The translations under genes were made by a program, and so were the position numbers. Below, one piece after another: positions 49,646 to 59,483 of a stretch of 64,000 nucleotides of DNA (the stretch's first letter is position 1; the number at the start of each line of letters is the position of its first letter). Source of the DNA: Spirillospora albida (GTDB taxonomy: Bacteria; Actinomycetota; Actinomycetes; Streptosporangiales; Streptosporangiaceae); the NCBI RefSeq assembly GCF_000718255.1, contig NZ_JOFJ01000013.1:1-64000 (forward strand). The letters run 5' to 3'. The notes below the pieces were generated by a model, which was not told where the DNA came from, ran no database searches, and saw nothing but the letters and a program-made list of their open reading frames with translations.

Positions 49646-50488
49646 CTACGAGGGGGCGGTCGCCGTGACCTGCTGGGAGGCGGCCTCCCGGGCGGTGAGC
49701 TCCGAGCGCTGCAGCGGGAGCGCCAGCGGCGTGAACGGGAAGAACGACGTCTCTTCCAGGCCGTCCACGACGAGAAGCTCACCCGGTTCCAGCAGGCGCC
49801 ACCCCGGGTGGTCGTCCATGGGTTCACTGGCGACGACGACCGCCGGCACCGGTCCGTGCGCGGCGCCCGGCTGCCCCGGCCCGCTCATCCCTCCGTCGCC
49901 GGGGGACAGCACCCACAGCTCGTTCGTGTCGGGCTGGCGCAACGCCCACAGCCGGCCGGCCTCGGCGACCAGGAGGTTCAGCGAGAACACCGGCAGCTCC
50001 GCACCGATGCGCCGCACCGCCTCCACGATCCCGGCCGTCGTGTCGCCCTGCCGCTGGATCTCCGCGGTGACGTAGGCGAAGACGAGCTCGGAGTCGGTCT
50101 CACCCGCCACGTGGGCGCGCCCCACGTCGGTGAGCCACGTCCGGAGGGTGTCGAGCCCCTTGACGACGCCGTTGTGGGCGAACAGCCGGTCGTTCATCAC
50201 GAACGGATGGCAGTTGTGCACCGTCAGCCCGCCCACCGACGCGTCGCGGACATGCGACACGAACGTGTGGGACAGGACGTTGCGCGCGTGGAGCGCGAAG
50301 TCGGTGTTCTCGAAGGCCGCCAGCGGCGCCCGGTCGCGCACGGGCTCACCGCCCAGGGAGAACCAGCCGAATCCCGCGCCGTGCGGCATCCGGTGGCTCA
50401 GCGCCCGCAGGCTGCGCGGCGCGTCCAGCAGCCAGTGGGCCGCCCGTACCCGCGGTCCGCCGGTGCTCATCCCGAACAGTCGGCACAT
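49646..50488 (-). CDS. Class II glutamine amidotransferase
   Basis: 280 residues from the ATG at 50488 with AGAGGTG upstream. After Met removal the N-terminal nucleophile is Cys2 (MCRLFGMS), as in Ntn-type amidotransferases. Further signature parts are HRMPHGAGFGWFSL, LSHTFVSHVRDASVGGLTVHNCHPF (glutamine pocket), NDRLFAHNGVVKG and AGETDSELVFAYVTAE. This is the stand-alone YafJ/EgtC-like group (DUF3700/GATase_6), which hydrolyses glutamine or acts as a gamma-glutamyl amidohydrolase. No EgtB/D ergothioneine genes are adjacent, so the partner reaction is unknown. Confidence 0.88.
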   Translation of the reverse strand: MCRLFGMSTGGPRVRAAHWLLDAPRSLRALSHRMPHGAGFGWFSLGGEPVRDRAPLAAFENTDFALHARNVLSHTFVSHVRDASVGGLTVHNCHPFVMNDRLFAHNGVVKGLDTLRTWLTDVGRAHVAGETDSELVFAYVTAEIQRQGDTTAGIVEAVRRIGAELPVFSLNLLVAEAGRLWALRQPDTNELWVLSPGDGGMSGPGQPGAAHGPVPAVVVASEPMDDHPGWRLLEPGELLVVDGLEETSFFPFTPLALPLQRSELTAREAASQQVTATAPS

Positions 50489-51385
50489 GCCGTCACCTCT
50501 CATGTTCCCGATCGCGTGTGTCCCCGTCTCGCAGCGGCGGCGGAGCATGGCACCGGCACGGTCGTGCTCCGATCACCCGCTGTGCGCCCCGTCCGCCGGC
50601 CGCACCCGGCAGGGACGGCCCGCTTTAACTGCGAGTGATGGCGACTTTACCGATCGTCGTCACGGCGGGTGGCGCATTTCCAGCGATCGGTCCCCTCGAA
50701 TGCGCAGGCCGCCGACGGTCGCCACGGCAGGGATTCCACCGGCTCCGGGCACCACAGGTGCGCTTCAGCCAATAATGGTGTTCTTCTCCCGCTCTCCGGC
50801 AAGCGGGGGCTTATCCGACATTGGCCCCTCAGAACGACGAAGGCTGAGCCGAAACGCAGTACCTGACAGCGGCCCGAGTTCTCCACAGAACGGTGCCCTC
50901 GTCATTCTCTGCAGATCGGAGCAAGACCGGCACACGTCCCGTACTGTGCGTAGTCGCTCCGATGCCGTGCGCCGGTCTAGAGATCCCTTTGACATCCACA
51001 AGCCCGCCCTTTCAAGGAGGCGACCTGACGGCGCCACCCCTTCCGCCACCGGCAGGCAAGATCGCCCCCGCAGCCGAGCTTCGGCATCACCCCACACGTT
51101 GTCGGCGGAGGCCACGGGTCACTCTTGCGCAGCGGACGGTGCACGGGCCGGGCTCCCGGCGCGGTCACACATCCGAGACGACGCCCGCACCAAAGCGCAT
51201 CCGCGACGGCACCCACGGCCACCGAAATACCGGACGAATGCCATCGAACCTGCATACGATCACGGCGATTACCGACCGCTTACACATGATCACACACAGA
51301 GTCGTAATCAATCCTCAACCCTCCGTAGCCGGATTGACTACGATCGGCACTCTTACGAAGACCGACGTGATCCCCCGGGGCGAAG
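50489..51385. other. 900-bp divergent intergenic region
   Basis: Separates the amidotransferase gene (minus) from a membrane protein gene (plus). The stretch 50640-51370 is less GC-rich than neighbours and has frequent stops in several frames. Longer frames through it (for example 50765-51115 minus) have poor codon character. A TTGACT at 51334-51339 is a possible -35 element for the downstream gene, but no good -10 lies 16-18 bases later. Nothing else recognised. Confidence 0.4.
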
Positions 51386-52897
51386 ATGAACCGTTTCCGC
51401 GCAACTCCCCGATTCACCGACACCGTCGGCTGCGTCCTGCGCCGCACCAGCGGCGTCCTGGGCTGCGCGGCGGTGGCCGGAGCCCTTGCGCTGAGCTCCC
51501 CCGCGCCCGCCGCGGCCGTCGAACGCCTCGAGCCGGGCCCGCACCGGACGATGCCGGTCACGTGCCGCCGCCCGGCCGCCCTCACGAATTGGCACACCAT
51601 GCGAACATGCAAGGAGGCATGGCTCGCCATGCACCGAAGGTCGCGAAACGCCCCTCCGCGCCGCCGCCAGGTCCCCTCCGTGCGCGATGAGCGGACGGAC
51701 CCGATCAGTCGGGCCCATCCCCGTCCCCGTGTCCGGAAACCCCCGGCCACGCCCGCCGTCCGCCGCCCGACGACGGCACCGCCGCGCGTCGCGGCCCCCG
51801 TCCCCGCGGTCTCACCCCAGCCGGTCCCCGATTCCGAGAACGCCGCCCGAGAACCGTCCGCGGCCCCGCTGCAGCCGAGGATCCTCCTCAGCCTCCTTCT
51901 GTTCGCCGCGGTGGCGATCTGCTACCCCTTCCGCCACCGCATCCACGCCGCGGTGACCGCCGGAGGTCTGACGACCCTCACCAGCGCCGACGTCGGCACC
52001 CGCGCCCCCAAGACCGCCCCGGACGAAACGGGAACCACCCCAGGCGGAGCAGGAGCCGGCCCAGAGAAAGCAGGAACCACCCCCGGTGATGCGGGCTCCA
52101 CGGCTGGCGGAACAGGAACCGACACAGGCGTAGCGGGAACCGCTACGGGTGGAGCGAGCACCACCGCAGGCGACTCGGGATCCCTCATGCCGCGAGCAGG
52201 GAACGACGCATGCGGAAGGGGGAGCACCGCAGGGCGAGTGCGAACCGATACGAGCGGCTCGGGAATCGGTGTCGACGGTGAGGGGATCGGCGCGTCGGAC
52301 GTCCCGTCCACGTGCCGGTCGGTGCTCGATCCCTTCGCGGTTCCCGTTCTGGCTCTGTCCGGTGCGGGGGCCGTCGCCGCCGCACGCCTGCTCGCGCTGT
52401 CCGCCCTCGACGCGCACGGCGACGCCGCACTGGTGATCATTCCCCGGCCCGACATCGCCGGCCTGTTCGGGGTGTCCGACGACGAGCAGCTCGACGAGTC
52501 CGCCGCGAACCTCTTCATCCCGGGGAATCTCGATGCCGCGCTGGCCTACCTCGAGACGGAACTCGCCATCCGGCGGAACACCGTCTCACCGCAGGCCCGC
52601 CGCCTGCTTCTGGTGGCGGACTGCGGGGAGGAGGCCGACCGCATCGGCGAGATACTCGCCCGCCATCCGAACGGCGCCACGATGATCCTGCTGGGCGCCT
52701 GGACGGGCGAGCGGGCGACGGTCGGTGACGACGGCCTGGTCGACGCTCCCGCCGCGCTGATGGAACTGGTGCCACGCCTCCTTCTTCCCTCCATTTCCCA
52801 GGCGGACGCCCGTGATCGCCTGCACGCCGCCCTCGACCGTCACGGCAAGGCGGTGAACCGGCCCGTCAAGCGGCGATCGGGCAACCGCCGATCATGA
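51386..52897 (+). CDS. Membrane protein resembling the N-terminal half of LysM/BTAD-type regulators
   Basis: 503 residues. A signal-like start (VLGCAAVAGALALSSPAPAAAV), a Pro/Arg-rich link, a membrane segment near 165-185 (RILLSLLLFAAVAICYPF), a Gly/Thr-rich low-complexity part (about 212-275), then another hydrophobic segment (VLALSGAGAVAAARLLALSAL). The last 170 residues (AALVIIPRPDIAGLFG, FIPGNLDAALAYLETELA, RRLLLVADCGEEADRIGEILARHPNGATMILLGAWTG) resemble the middle region of large actinobacterial membrane regulators that carry LysM and a transcriptional-activator (BTAD) domain. Both those domains are absent. It may be a naturally short form or a sensor half working with another protein; function unknown. 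Confidence 0.5.
   Translation: MNRFRATPRFTDTVGCVLRRTSGVLGCAAVAGALALSSPAPAAAVERLEPGPHRTMPVTCRRPAALTNWHTMRTCKEAWLAMHRRSRNAPPRRRQVPSVRDERTDPISRAHPRPRVRKPPATPAVRRPTTAPPRVAAPVPAVSPQPVPDSENAAREPSAAPLQPRILLSLLLFAAVAICYPFRHRIHAAVTAGGLTTLTSADVGTRAPKTAPDETGTTPGGAGAGPEKAGTTPGDAGSTAGGTGTDTGVAGTATGGASTTAGDSGSLMPRAGNDACGRGSTAGRVRTDTSGSGIGVDGEGIGASDVPSTCRSVLDPFAVPVLALSGAGAVAAARLLALSALDAHGDAALVIIPRPDIAGLFGVSDDEQLDESAANLFIPGNLDAALAYLETELAIRRNTVSPQARRLLLVADCGEEADRIGEILARHPNGATMILLGAWTGERATVGDDGLVDAPAALMELVPRLLLPSISQADARDRLHAALDRHGKAVNRPVKRRSGNRRS
52021..52200 (+). repeat. Low-complexity Gly/Thr-rich coding repeat
   Basis: Irregular units of about 8-10 codons, such as GTTPGGAGAG, GTTPGDAGST and GTDTGVAGTA, are repeated inside the membrane protein. 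Base repetition (GGAACC/GCAGG elements) suggests slippage-driven growth. It probably acts as a flexible linker. Confidence 0.6.
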
Positions 52898-53133
52898 CCG
52901 CACACGCCCCGATCCACATCCCCCATGCGCGGCGATCCCGTCCTGAAGGCATGTGAGACGGCCTCGTACAGACAGGTCGGCGGAAGCCGGCGGCTCCAGC
53001 GGGCGGTCGCGTTCGACACGACTCCGATTGGGGCGGACCGTGCGTTCGCGTGTCCGTCCCTCATGGTGGCCGTTCGGGGTTGCCAGATGTGAAGGGCGTC
53101 CCGAGCGGTGCTGCAGGGTGACGGGGTGGCGGC

Positions 53134-53895
53134 TCATCCGGGTTCTGTCCGGCGGGCCGCGGTCAGGGTTCGGAGTGCCCGGGACAGGGCGGCGGTGTCC
53201 GGCGGATCCTCCGCGACGCGGTCCACGTAGGCGGTGCAGCGCAGGATCCAGCCACGGATCGCGTCCTCGCACTTCGCCTCCTGCCGGTGGCGCTTCGCCG
53301 CGGCCAGGCGGTGCTTCTCCTCGGAGACCTGGCGGGCGAGGAGCTCGTCCGCCTTCAAGGCTCGGACGTCGGCAAGCATGTAGCGGCCCAGGCGGTCCAT
53401 GGGCAGGGAACGGCTGAGCGCGATCCGGTCGAACGCCCTTCTCGGCCAGTCGAGGATCGCCGCGGCACCGGCCGCGTCGACGGTGTCGGCCAGCGGTCCC
53501 TTCCGGGTGGAGACCACCGCGCGGACCGCATCGGGGTCGAGCGCGTCCAGGTCGCGCAGGAGGTACACGGGATGGCCGCGGAAGGCGCTGATGACCCGCA
53601 GCTCGCCGTGCGCAGCGAGAACCGCGATGTCCGGACGCTCCACGTCGATGCCGACGCGGCCGGCGAGCCGGGTGGCGGCCCTCCCCGCTCCGATCGGTGG
53701 CTCGGTACCGAACCGGGCGATGACCTGCCCGCCTTCGAGTTCCGCCGCGAGGGCGGCGGACCAGCGCTCACCGTCGCGGTCGGGTTCGGGCAGCAGGCCG
53801 TGCTCGCGGCCGAGGCGCATCTGCCATGGGGCGAGCCCGAGGTGGACGGCGAGCTGGTTCACGCTGTAGTCGGCGCGGATGATCGGAGCGGGCAT
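53134..53895 (-). CDS. Hypothetical protein with N-terminal HTH-like segment
   Basis: 253 residues from the ATG at 53895 (AGAGAGGCAC upstream). Residues about 9-30 (DYSVNQLAVHLGLAPWQMRLGREHGLLPEPD) read as a winged-helix/MerR-like DNA-binding start. The middle (DIAVLAAHGELRVISAFRGHPVYLLRDLDALD, then VVSTRKGPLADTVDAAGAAAILDWPRRAFDRIA) contains a second possible HTH (AAAILDWPRRAFDRI). The C-terminal part is helical and charged (ADELLARQVSEEKHRLAAAKRHRQEAKCEDAIRGWI), possibly a coiled coil. I do not recognise the family. Similar two-HTH proteins occur near mobile elements in actinomycetes, but no integrase is seen here. Confidence 0.6.
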   Translation of the reverse strand: MPAPIIRADYSVNQLAVHLGLAPWQMRLGREHGLLPEPDRDGERWSAALAAELEGGQVIARFGTEPPIGAGRAATRLAGRVGIDVERPDIAVLAAHGELRVISAFRGHPVYLLRDLDALDPDAVRAVVSTRKGPLADTVDAAGAAAILDWPRRAFDRIALSRSLPMDRLGRYMLADVRALKADELLARQVSEEKHRLAAAKRHRQEAKCEDAIRGWILRCTAYVDRVAEDPPDTAALSRALRTLTAARRTEPG

Positions 53896-54261
53896 CGTGC
53901 CTCTCTGCGGTGCCGGATGTCGACTCGGCCCAGCTTCACCGGCACCGCAGCGGCGGACCAGTAGAACCCCGTTCTGTGGATTGAGCCCCGTCCGTGGCCG
54001 TGGACAGTGCATCGGACTACTAGAGGAGATTCTTCTCACTTCACACCAAGGCGGCACGGAAGCCATACCGCGTCCCAGAGCGCCCTCTTCTCTGTGGTCC
54101 GCGAGGCCAGGACCAGAGGTCGCCCCGATTTCCGCGGGATCTGCGCGTTCCGGGACGGAGCGCGGCAGGCCACCCTGCGAGGATCGGGCCGTGTGATCAC
54201 GCGGATACGATGAAGAGCGGAACGTCTACGCAGGTGTGGACAGAGTTGGGAGCAAGCGATC
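53896..54261. other. 366-bp divergent intergenic region
   Basis: Lies between the HTH-like gene (minus) and citrate synthase (plus). An 8-bp palindrome GTGATCAC at 54193-54200 is about 65 bases before the citrate synthase start and TACGAT at 54206-54211 could be a -10 element, but the matching -35 is unclear. No gene seen. Confidence 0.4.
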
Positions 54262-55545
<1,284 letters not shown>

Positions 55546-55555
55546 GCCGAGGGTG

Positions 55556-55584
55556 GCGCGGGCGGGACGCGTTCCCGCCCGCGC
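55556..55584 (+). terminator. Terminator after citrate synthase
   Basis: Perfect 12-bp stem (55556-55567 with 55573-55584) with a CGCGT loop, 11 bases after the stop. Confidence 0.8.
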
Positions 55585-55644
55585 CCATCGGACGGCCGGG
55601 TTAGCCTGAGACGCGACTGCCGAGCGGAAGGCGACCCCCGGCCG

Positions 55645-56868
55645 ATGGACGCCATTGTCGAAACGCGGCTGCAGAACCTGGACTTCTGGACGGGGCGGCA
55701 AGCCGAGCGCGACGCGGTGTTCGCCTTTCTGCGGTCAGCGCGGGGCCCGGTGTTCTGCCCGGTCCCCGACGGGCCGGGCTTCTACGCGCTGACCCGTTAC
55801 GCGCAGGTCACCGAGGCGAGCCGCCGCTCGGACGTGTTCAGCTCCCAGCCGACCGCGGTCAGCCTCGTCGATCCGCCGCCGGAGGCCGTCGAGTACTCCG
55901 CGTCCATGATCAGCCTGGACGATCCGCGGCACGCGCGGCTGCGCCGCATCGTGTCGCGCTCGTTCACCCCCCGCATGGTCGAGCGCCTGACCGGGGACGT
56001 GGCCGTCCTGGCGCGCCGCATCGCGGACGAACTGGCGGAGCGCGGGCCGTGCGACTTCGTCGACCACGTCGCCGTGCCCATGCCGTTGCGGATCATCTGC
56101 ACGATGATGGGGATTCCGGAGTCCGAGTACGCCGGGGTCATCGACGCGACGGAGGCGATCCTCGCGATCGGGGATCCCGGCTATGTCGCACCGGACGGCC
56201 GCGGACGCTCGCTGATCCTCGGTGAGAAGTTCTCCTACCTGCACGCGCTGATGGCCGAACTCGGCCGCCGGCGCCGTGCCGCCCCGGCCGACGACCTGGT
56301 GACCGCGCTGACGCACGCCAACGTGGACGGGGAGGCGCTCACGGACATCGAACTGGCGCGGTTCTTCTCCCTGCTGGTGGTGGCGGGCAACGAGACGACC
56401 CGCAACGCCCTCTCGCATGCGCTGGCGCTGCTCACCGCGAACCCCGGCCAGCGCGCCCGCCTCCTGGCGGACCTGGACGGGCGGCTTCCCGCGGCGGTCG
56501 AGGAGGTCGTGCGCCACGCCACCCCGGTGACCTGGATGCGCCGGACTCTGACGCGCGACCATGAACTGCAAGGGCACACGTACAGGCGGGGCGAGCGCGT
56601 CATCCTCTACTACAACTCCGCCAACCGGGACGAGAGCGTGTTCGAGGACCCGGACTCCTTCGACATCGGCCGATCCCCCAATCCGCATCTCGGGTTCGGT
56701 GCCGCCGGACCGCACTTCTGCCTCGGCGCGCACCTGGCACGCCGGGAGATAACCGTGCTGCTGCGGGAGCTCTACACGCGCCTGCCCGACCTGCACGCCA
56801 CGGCCGCGCCCGTCCGGCAGAGGGCGAGTTTCATCAACGGGATCGCCTCCTTGCCCTGCGCGTTCTGA
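55645..56868 (+). CDS. Cytochrome P450
   Basis: 407 residues, normal for soluble bacterial P450s. Motifs: I-helix VVAGNETTRNALSHAL (AGNETT oxygen-activation site), K-helix EEVVRHATPVTWMRRTL (E-x-x-R), then the heme loop FGAAGPHFCLGAHLARREI with the thiolate Cys. The N-terminal part (FLRSARGPVFCPVPDGPGFYALTRYAQVTEASRR) and DPPRH-like SLDDPRHARLRRIVSRSFTPRMV are standard for actinobacterial class I P450s. A ferredoxin and reductase must come from elsewhere, as none is adjacent. The substrate is unknown; the resemblance to CYP125/CYP142-type sterol enzymes is weak and not claimed. Confidence 0.93.
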   Translation: MDAIVETRLQNLDFWTGRQAERDAVFAFLRSARGPVFCPVPDGPGFYALTRYAQVTEASRRSDVFSSQPTAVSLVDPPPEAVEYSASMISLDDPRHARLRRIVSRSFTPRMVERLTGDVAVLARRIADELAERGPCDFVDHVAVPMPLRIICTMMGIPESEYAGVIDATEAILAIGDPGYVAPDGRGRSLILGEKFSYLHALMAELGRRRRAAPADDLVTALTHANVDGEALTDIELARFFSLLVVAGNETTRNALSHALALLTANPGQRARLLADLDGRLPAAVEEVVRHATPVTWMRRTLTRDHELQGHTYRRGERVILYYNSANRDESVFEDPDSFDIGRSPNPHLGFGAAGPHFCLGAHLARREITVLLRELYTRLPDLHATAAPVRQRASFINGIASLPCAF

Positions 56869-57005
56869 GCGGCACCTGCCCCACAGAACGGCCATTTCCG
56901 GCATGTTTCCGCAGCTCATCCACAGAATCACGTTCTACTTCACCGCGCCCGACCGCTCCCCGAGGCTGGACAGCACCACGCCGCTCCGGCCCGAGGAGGC
57001 TGCGC

Positions 57006-57899
57006 ATGTCCGTCACCATCACGGTCCCCGAGAAGACCACCGCCGGGTTCGTCATCGCCACCGACCAGGTGCCCGGCGACCTCCCCGCGCTGCTTCGCGA
57101 GCGGCTGCCCGGCGCGTCCGCGCCGACGGCGCTGCACCGGCTCGGCACGCCCCGGCTGACGATCACGGGCCATCCGGCCGCGGACTCCCCCTGGGATCTC
57201 GACCCGGTCACCGGAGACGCCGAGGACGTCGAGCGTCTCCACCAGGCCACCCGCCACATCGGCGTCACGTCCGTCCTGGAGGTCGGCGACCTCCCCGTGG
57301 GCCTCCACCTGAGCCGGACCGTCGCCAAGGCCATCGCGGAGTCGCTCGGCGGCGTCCCCGTGGACACCGACACGAGCAGCGTGCTGCCGATCGTCCCGTT
57401 CGGCCCCCTCAACGAGTTCGTGCTCGCCGACGAGTGGCTGGGCGCGTCACTGCCGCCGTACCGCGACGCAGGCCGCTGCAGGGCGGCCGAGGCCGACATC
57501 GACGGATGCTCCTGCGTCGACCTGGCGACCACGGGCCTCCGCCGCTTCGGCCTGCCCGAGCTGGAGATCACCGACGTGGCGTGCGCGCAGGACCTCGCCG
57601 CGCTCAACCTCATCCGCTCGGCGGCGCAGCGGCTGCTGCCCCTCGGCCGGCATCGCGGAGAGCACGTCCTCGCCTCGGAGATCCTGCTGACCGGCGACGA
57701 CCTGGCCGCCTACTGGGGATGCCGGGAACCGGTCTGGGACGACGGCCCCGTCGCCGTCCGGCTGACCGAGGTGGCGCCCGGCCGTATCCGGCTCGCCGCC
57801 CCGGCCGGCTTCCCGGGCACGCTCAACGAGTGGCTCTGGGACGAATTGCCGCCGATCCTGCACGAACTCCTCTCCTGCGAACCCGATCCGCACCCTTGA
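57006..57899 (+). CDS. Hypothetical protein
   Basis: 297 residues from an ATG behind GAGGAGG. Soluble, no signal or membrane segment. Early part SVTITVPEKTTAGFVIATDQVPGDLPALLRERLPG is followed by a cluster LEVGDLPVGLHLSRTVAKAIAESLGGVPVDTDTSSVLP. The second half contains a Cys-rich stretch (AGRCRAAEADIDGCSCVDLATTG) and a late WLWDELPPILHELL helix. I do not recognise a family. Codon use is typical for the genome and a clear terminator follows, so the gene is real. Confidence 0.65.
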   Translation: MSVTITVPEKTTAGFVIATDQVPGDLPALLRERLPGASAPTALHRLGTPRLTITGHPAADSPWDLDPVTGDAEDVERLHQATRHIGVTSVLEVGDLPVGLHLSRTVAKAIAESLGGVPVDTDTSSVLPIVPFGPLNEFVLADEWLGASLPPYRDAGRCRAAEADIDGCSCVDLATTGLRRFGLPELEITDVACAQDLAALNLIRSAAQRLLPLGRHRGEHVLASEILLTGDDLAAYWGCREPVWDDGPVAVRLTEVAPGRIRLAAPAGFPGTLNEWLWDELPPILHELLSCEPDPHP

Positions 57900-57922
57900 C
57901 TCCCCGGCCGCGGAGTCAAGGG
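57893..57922 (+). terminator. Terminator at the end of the hypothetical gene
   Basis: Perfect 11-bp stem (57893-57903 with 57912-57922) with an 8-base loop; its first arm includes the TGA stop codon. Confidence 0.75.
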
Positions 57923-58196
57923 TGGTCGGCGGCGACACGGGCGGCGCCGGCTCCGGCACATCCGCATGCCGTCAGGACGAACGTGCCGTGCTCGACCGCC
58001 GCACGGCCGATCTCCGTGCCGTACGCCTGGCAGACCGTGATCGAATCGCGGTCGTACCCGGCGCGGATCTCACGCGTGCGCATCGTCGTCCCCGGCCTCC
58101 TCGATCGGCGGTGGCGCTCACGATGTCCCACGAGGCCGGCGACGGGCAACCGGGTTTTTCAGCAGACGCGCGGCCCCGAGCGCACGCCGCTACGCC

Positions 58197-58410
58197 GTGT
58201 CGTTCACGCGCCCCGCCGACGACATCGCGAACGTGCACGAGTTCGCCGCGGCGCTCGGCGACGCCAGGCCCCTCCTGGACGAGGTCCCGCTGTCCGAGAC
58301 CAAGGCGAACACCGCGAACCTGCACGAACCCGCTGCGTCGCTCGGCGACGTCGGGCCCCTCCTGGACGTGGTTCCGCTGTACGGGACCGAGGCGGGTCGC
58401 GCGAAGGCGG
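58197..58410 (+). pseudogene. Remnant with two 29-residue TPR-like repeats
   Basis: The 543-bp stretch 57900-58442 has no intact gene. Inside it a frame from 58197 carries two in-frame 29-codon repeats, ANxHEFAAALGDARPLLDEVPL and ANLHEPAASLGDVGPLLDVVPL. Their pattern (A-N-L-H..A..LGD...LL..VPL) recalls tetratricopeptide repeats of the kind found in actinobacterial NB-ARC/TPR proteins. The frame has no clear ribosome site and runs on into sequence antisense to the next gene, so I treat it as a decayed fragment. Confidence 0.35.
58227..58400 (+). repeat. Imperfect tandem repeat, two 87-bp units
   Basis: Unit 1 is 58227-58313 and unit 2 is 58314-58400. Shared blocks include GCGAAC, CTCGGCGACG and CCCCTCCTGGACG at the same offsets. 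The period is 29 codons and stays in one frame, so the units were once coding. Confidence 0.65.
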
Positions 58411-58442
58411 GAGGCGGGCGGGCGGCGGGGCCGCCCGCCCGG

Positions 58443-58739
58443 TCAGCTCGCCAGGCGGTGGGTCAGGCGGGTCCGGAGGAGGTCGATCGCCTCCTCCAGG
58501 TGGGGCGCGGCGGCCTGGGCGCGCAGGCGGCGGCCCTCCAGGTCGGCCACCGCCTGGGCCAGGGCCGGGCGCGGGAGCGCCGGGTCGGCCGCGATGCTCA
58601 GGGTCACCTGGACGGTCGCGGACCCTCTGCCGTCGAGGGCGGTGCGGACGGCGCGTTCGGCCGCCGCACGCTCGTCCTCGGTGACCTTGCCGGACGTCTG
58701 GAAGCGGATCTCCGGGTTCCGGTGGACGGTTGCGTTCAT
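58443..58739 (-). CDS. Short HPF/RaiA-like ribosome-associated protein
   Basis: 98 residues from the ATG at 58739 (GGGAG 6 bases upstream). The start VHRNPEIRFQTSGKV, the beta strand SATVQVTLSIAADP and the final helix APHLEEAIDLLRTRLTHRL resemble the S30AE (HPF) fold, in which ...HxAIDxxxDRLxxQL closes the domain. Long HPF proteins of actinomycetes have a second C-terminal domain that is absent here, so this is a short form. Role in ribosome hibernation is inference; the match is by pattern. Confidence 0.5.
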   Translation of the reverse strand: MNATVHRNPEIRFQTSGKVTEDERAAAERAVRTALDGRGSATVQVTLSIAADPALPRPALAQAVADLEGRRLRAQAAAPHLEEAIDLLRTRLTHRLAS

Positions 58740-58871
58740 GGGTGTCTCCCAGTCGATGCGTTTCATCGCCTTATGACCAGTGAACGCCTTGCGCGGACCG
58801 CGGATGTCCGATATTGACGAGAGCTTGATCACGGAACCCGCTCAGCTGCGCCTTTCCCGACGAGAGGTGCG

Positions 58872-59270
58872 TCACCCACCCGTGTTGTAGATGACGTTCT
58901 CGGGCGCGATACGGACGGTGACGCGTTGCTCGCCCTCCTGGCGGAAGGGATAGACGTCCTCGCCGATGTACTTCTTGGACAGCGCGTTGATGACGTCGTC
59001 GGCGCCGTCGCGCTCGAGGACGCCGCGGCCGGAGACGGTGACCCAGTGGAACGCGTCGTCCGGGTCGAGGACGCTGACGGACACGCGGGCGTCGGCGCTC
59101 AGGTGGCGTTCCTTCGCGCGGCCCACGGCGGTGTTGATGAGCACGTCATCGCCGTCCAGGCCGACCCAGACGACCGTGTTGTGCAGGGAGCCGTCCGGGC
59201 GGACGGTCGTGGCCCAGCCGGGCAGGGGCCGGTCGAGCAGCTTCCTGGCGTCGTCCGAGAGCTTCGTCAT
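58872..59270 (-). CDS. PPOX-class F420-dependent oxidoreductase
   Basis: 132 residues from the ATG at 59270 (GAAGGAG upstream). The split barrel pattern is clear: WATTVRPDGSLHNTVVWVGLDGDDVLINTAVGRAKERHLSADARVSVSVLD, then VTVSGRGVLE. GRAKERHL and TTVRPDG match the F420-binding family of PPOX-class proteins common in actinomycetes. It probably reduces a small unsaturated compound with F420H2; the substrate is unknown. Its start is divergent from the XRE regulator gene 213 bases away. Confidence 0.85.
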   Translation of the reverse strand: MTKLSDDARKLLDRPLPGWATTVRPDGSLHNTVVWVGLDGDDVLINTAVGRAKERHLSADARVSVSVLDPDDAFHWVTVSGRGVLERDGADDVINALSKKYIGEDVYPFRQEGEQRVTVRIAPENVIYNTGG

Positions 59271-59483
59271 GCGGGTACTCCTTCGGTGGGGAACGCTCCC
59301 CTCGGTGATCGCCAACACGGGCGGGCGGCCTGCTTGTTCCCGGCTCGGTCGTTCGATCGGACGAGAATTCACCCGCACGTCACCCGCCGTTCCGGATTGG
59401 ACGCCGCGGGGATCGGGAGTTTGTCCGAAACCGCCTTTTCTCCTACTTCCCAAAAGCGAGGCCCGATCCTCTACCATGAGGCG

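Noticed and set aside
50130..51389. Long plus-strand frame through the amidotransferase promoter region
   Set aside because: Its first part is antisense to the amidotransferase and the rest has mixed third-position usage; no ribosome site or motif.
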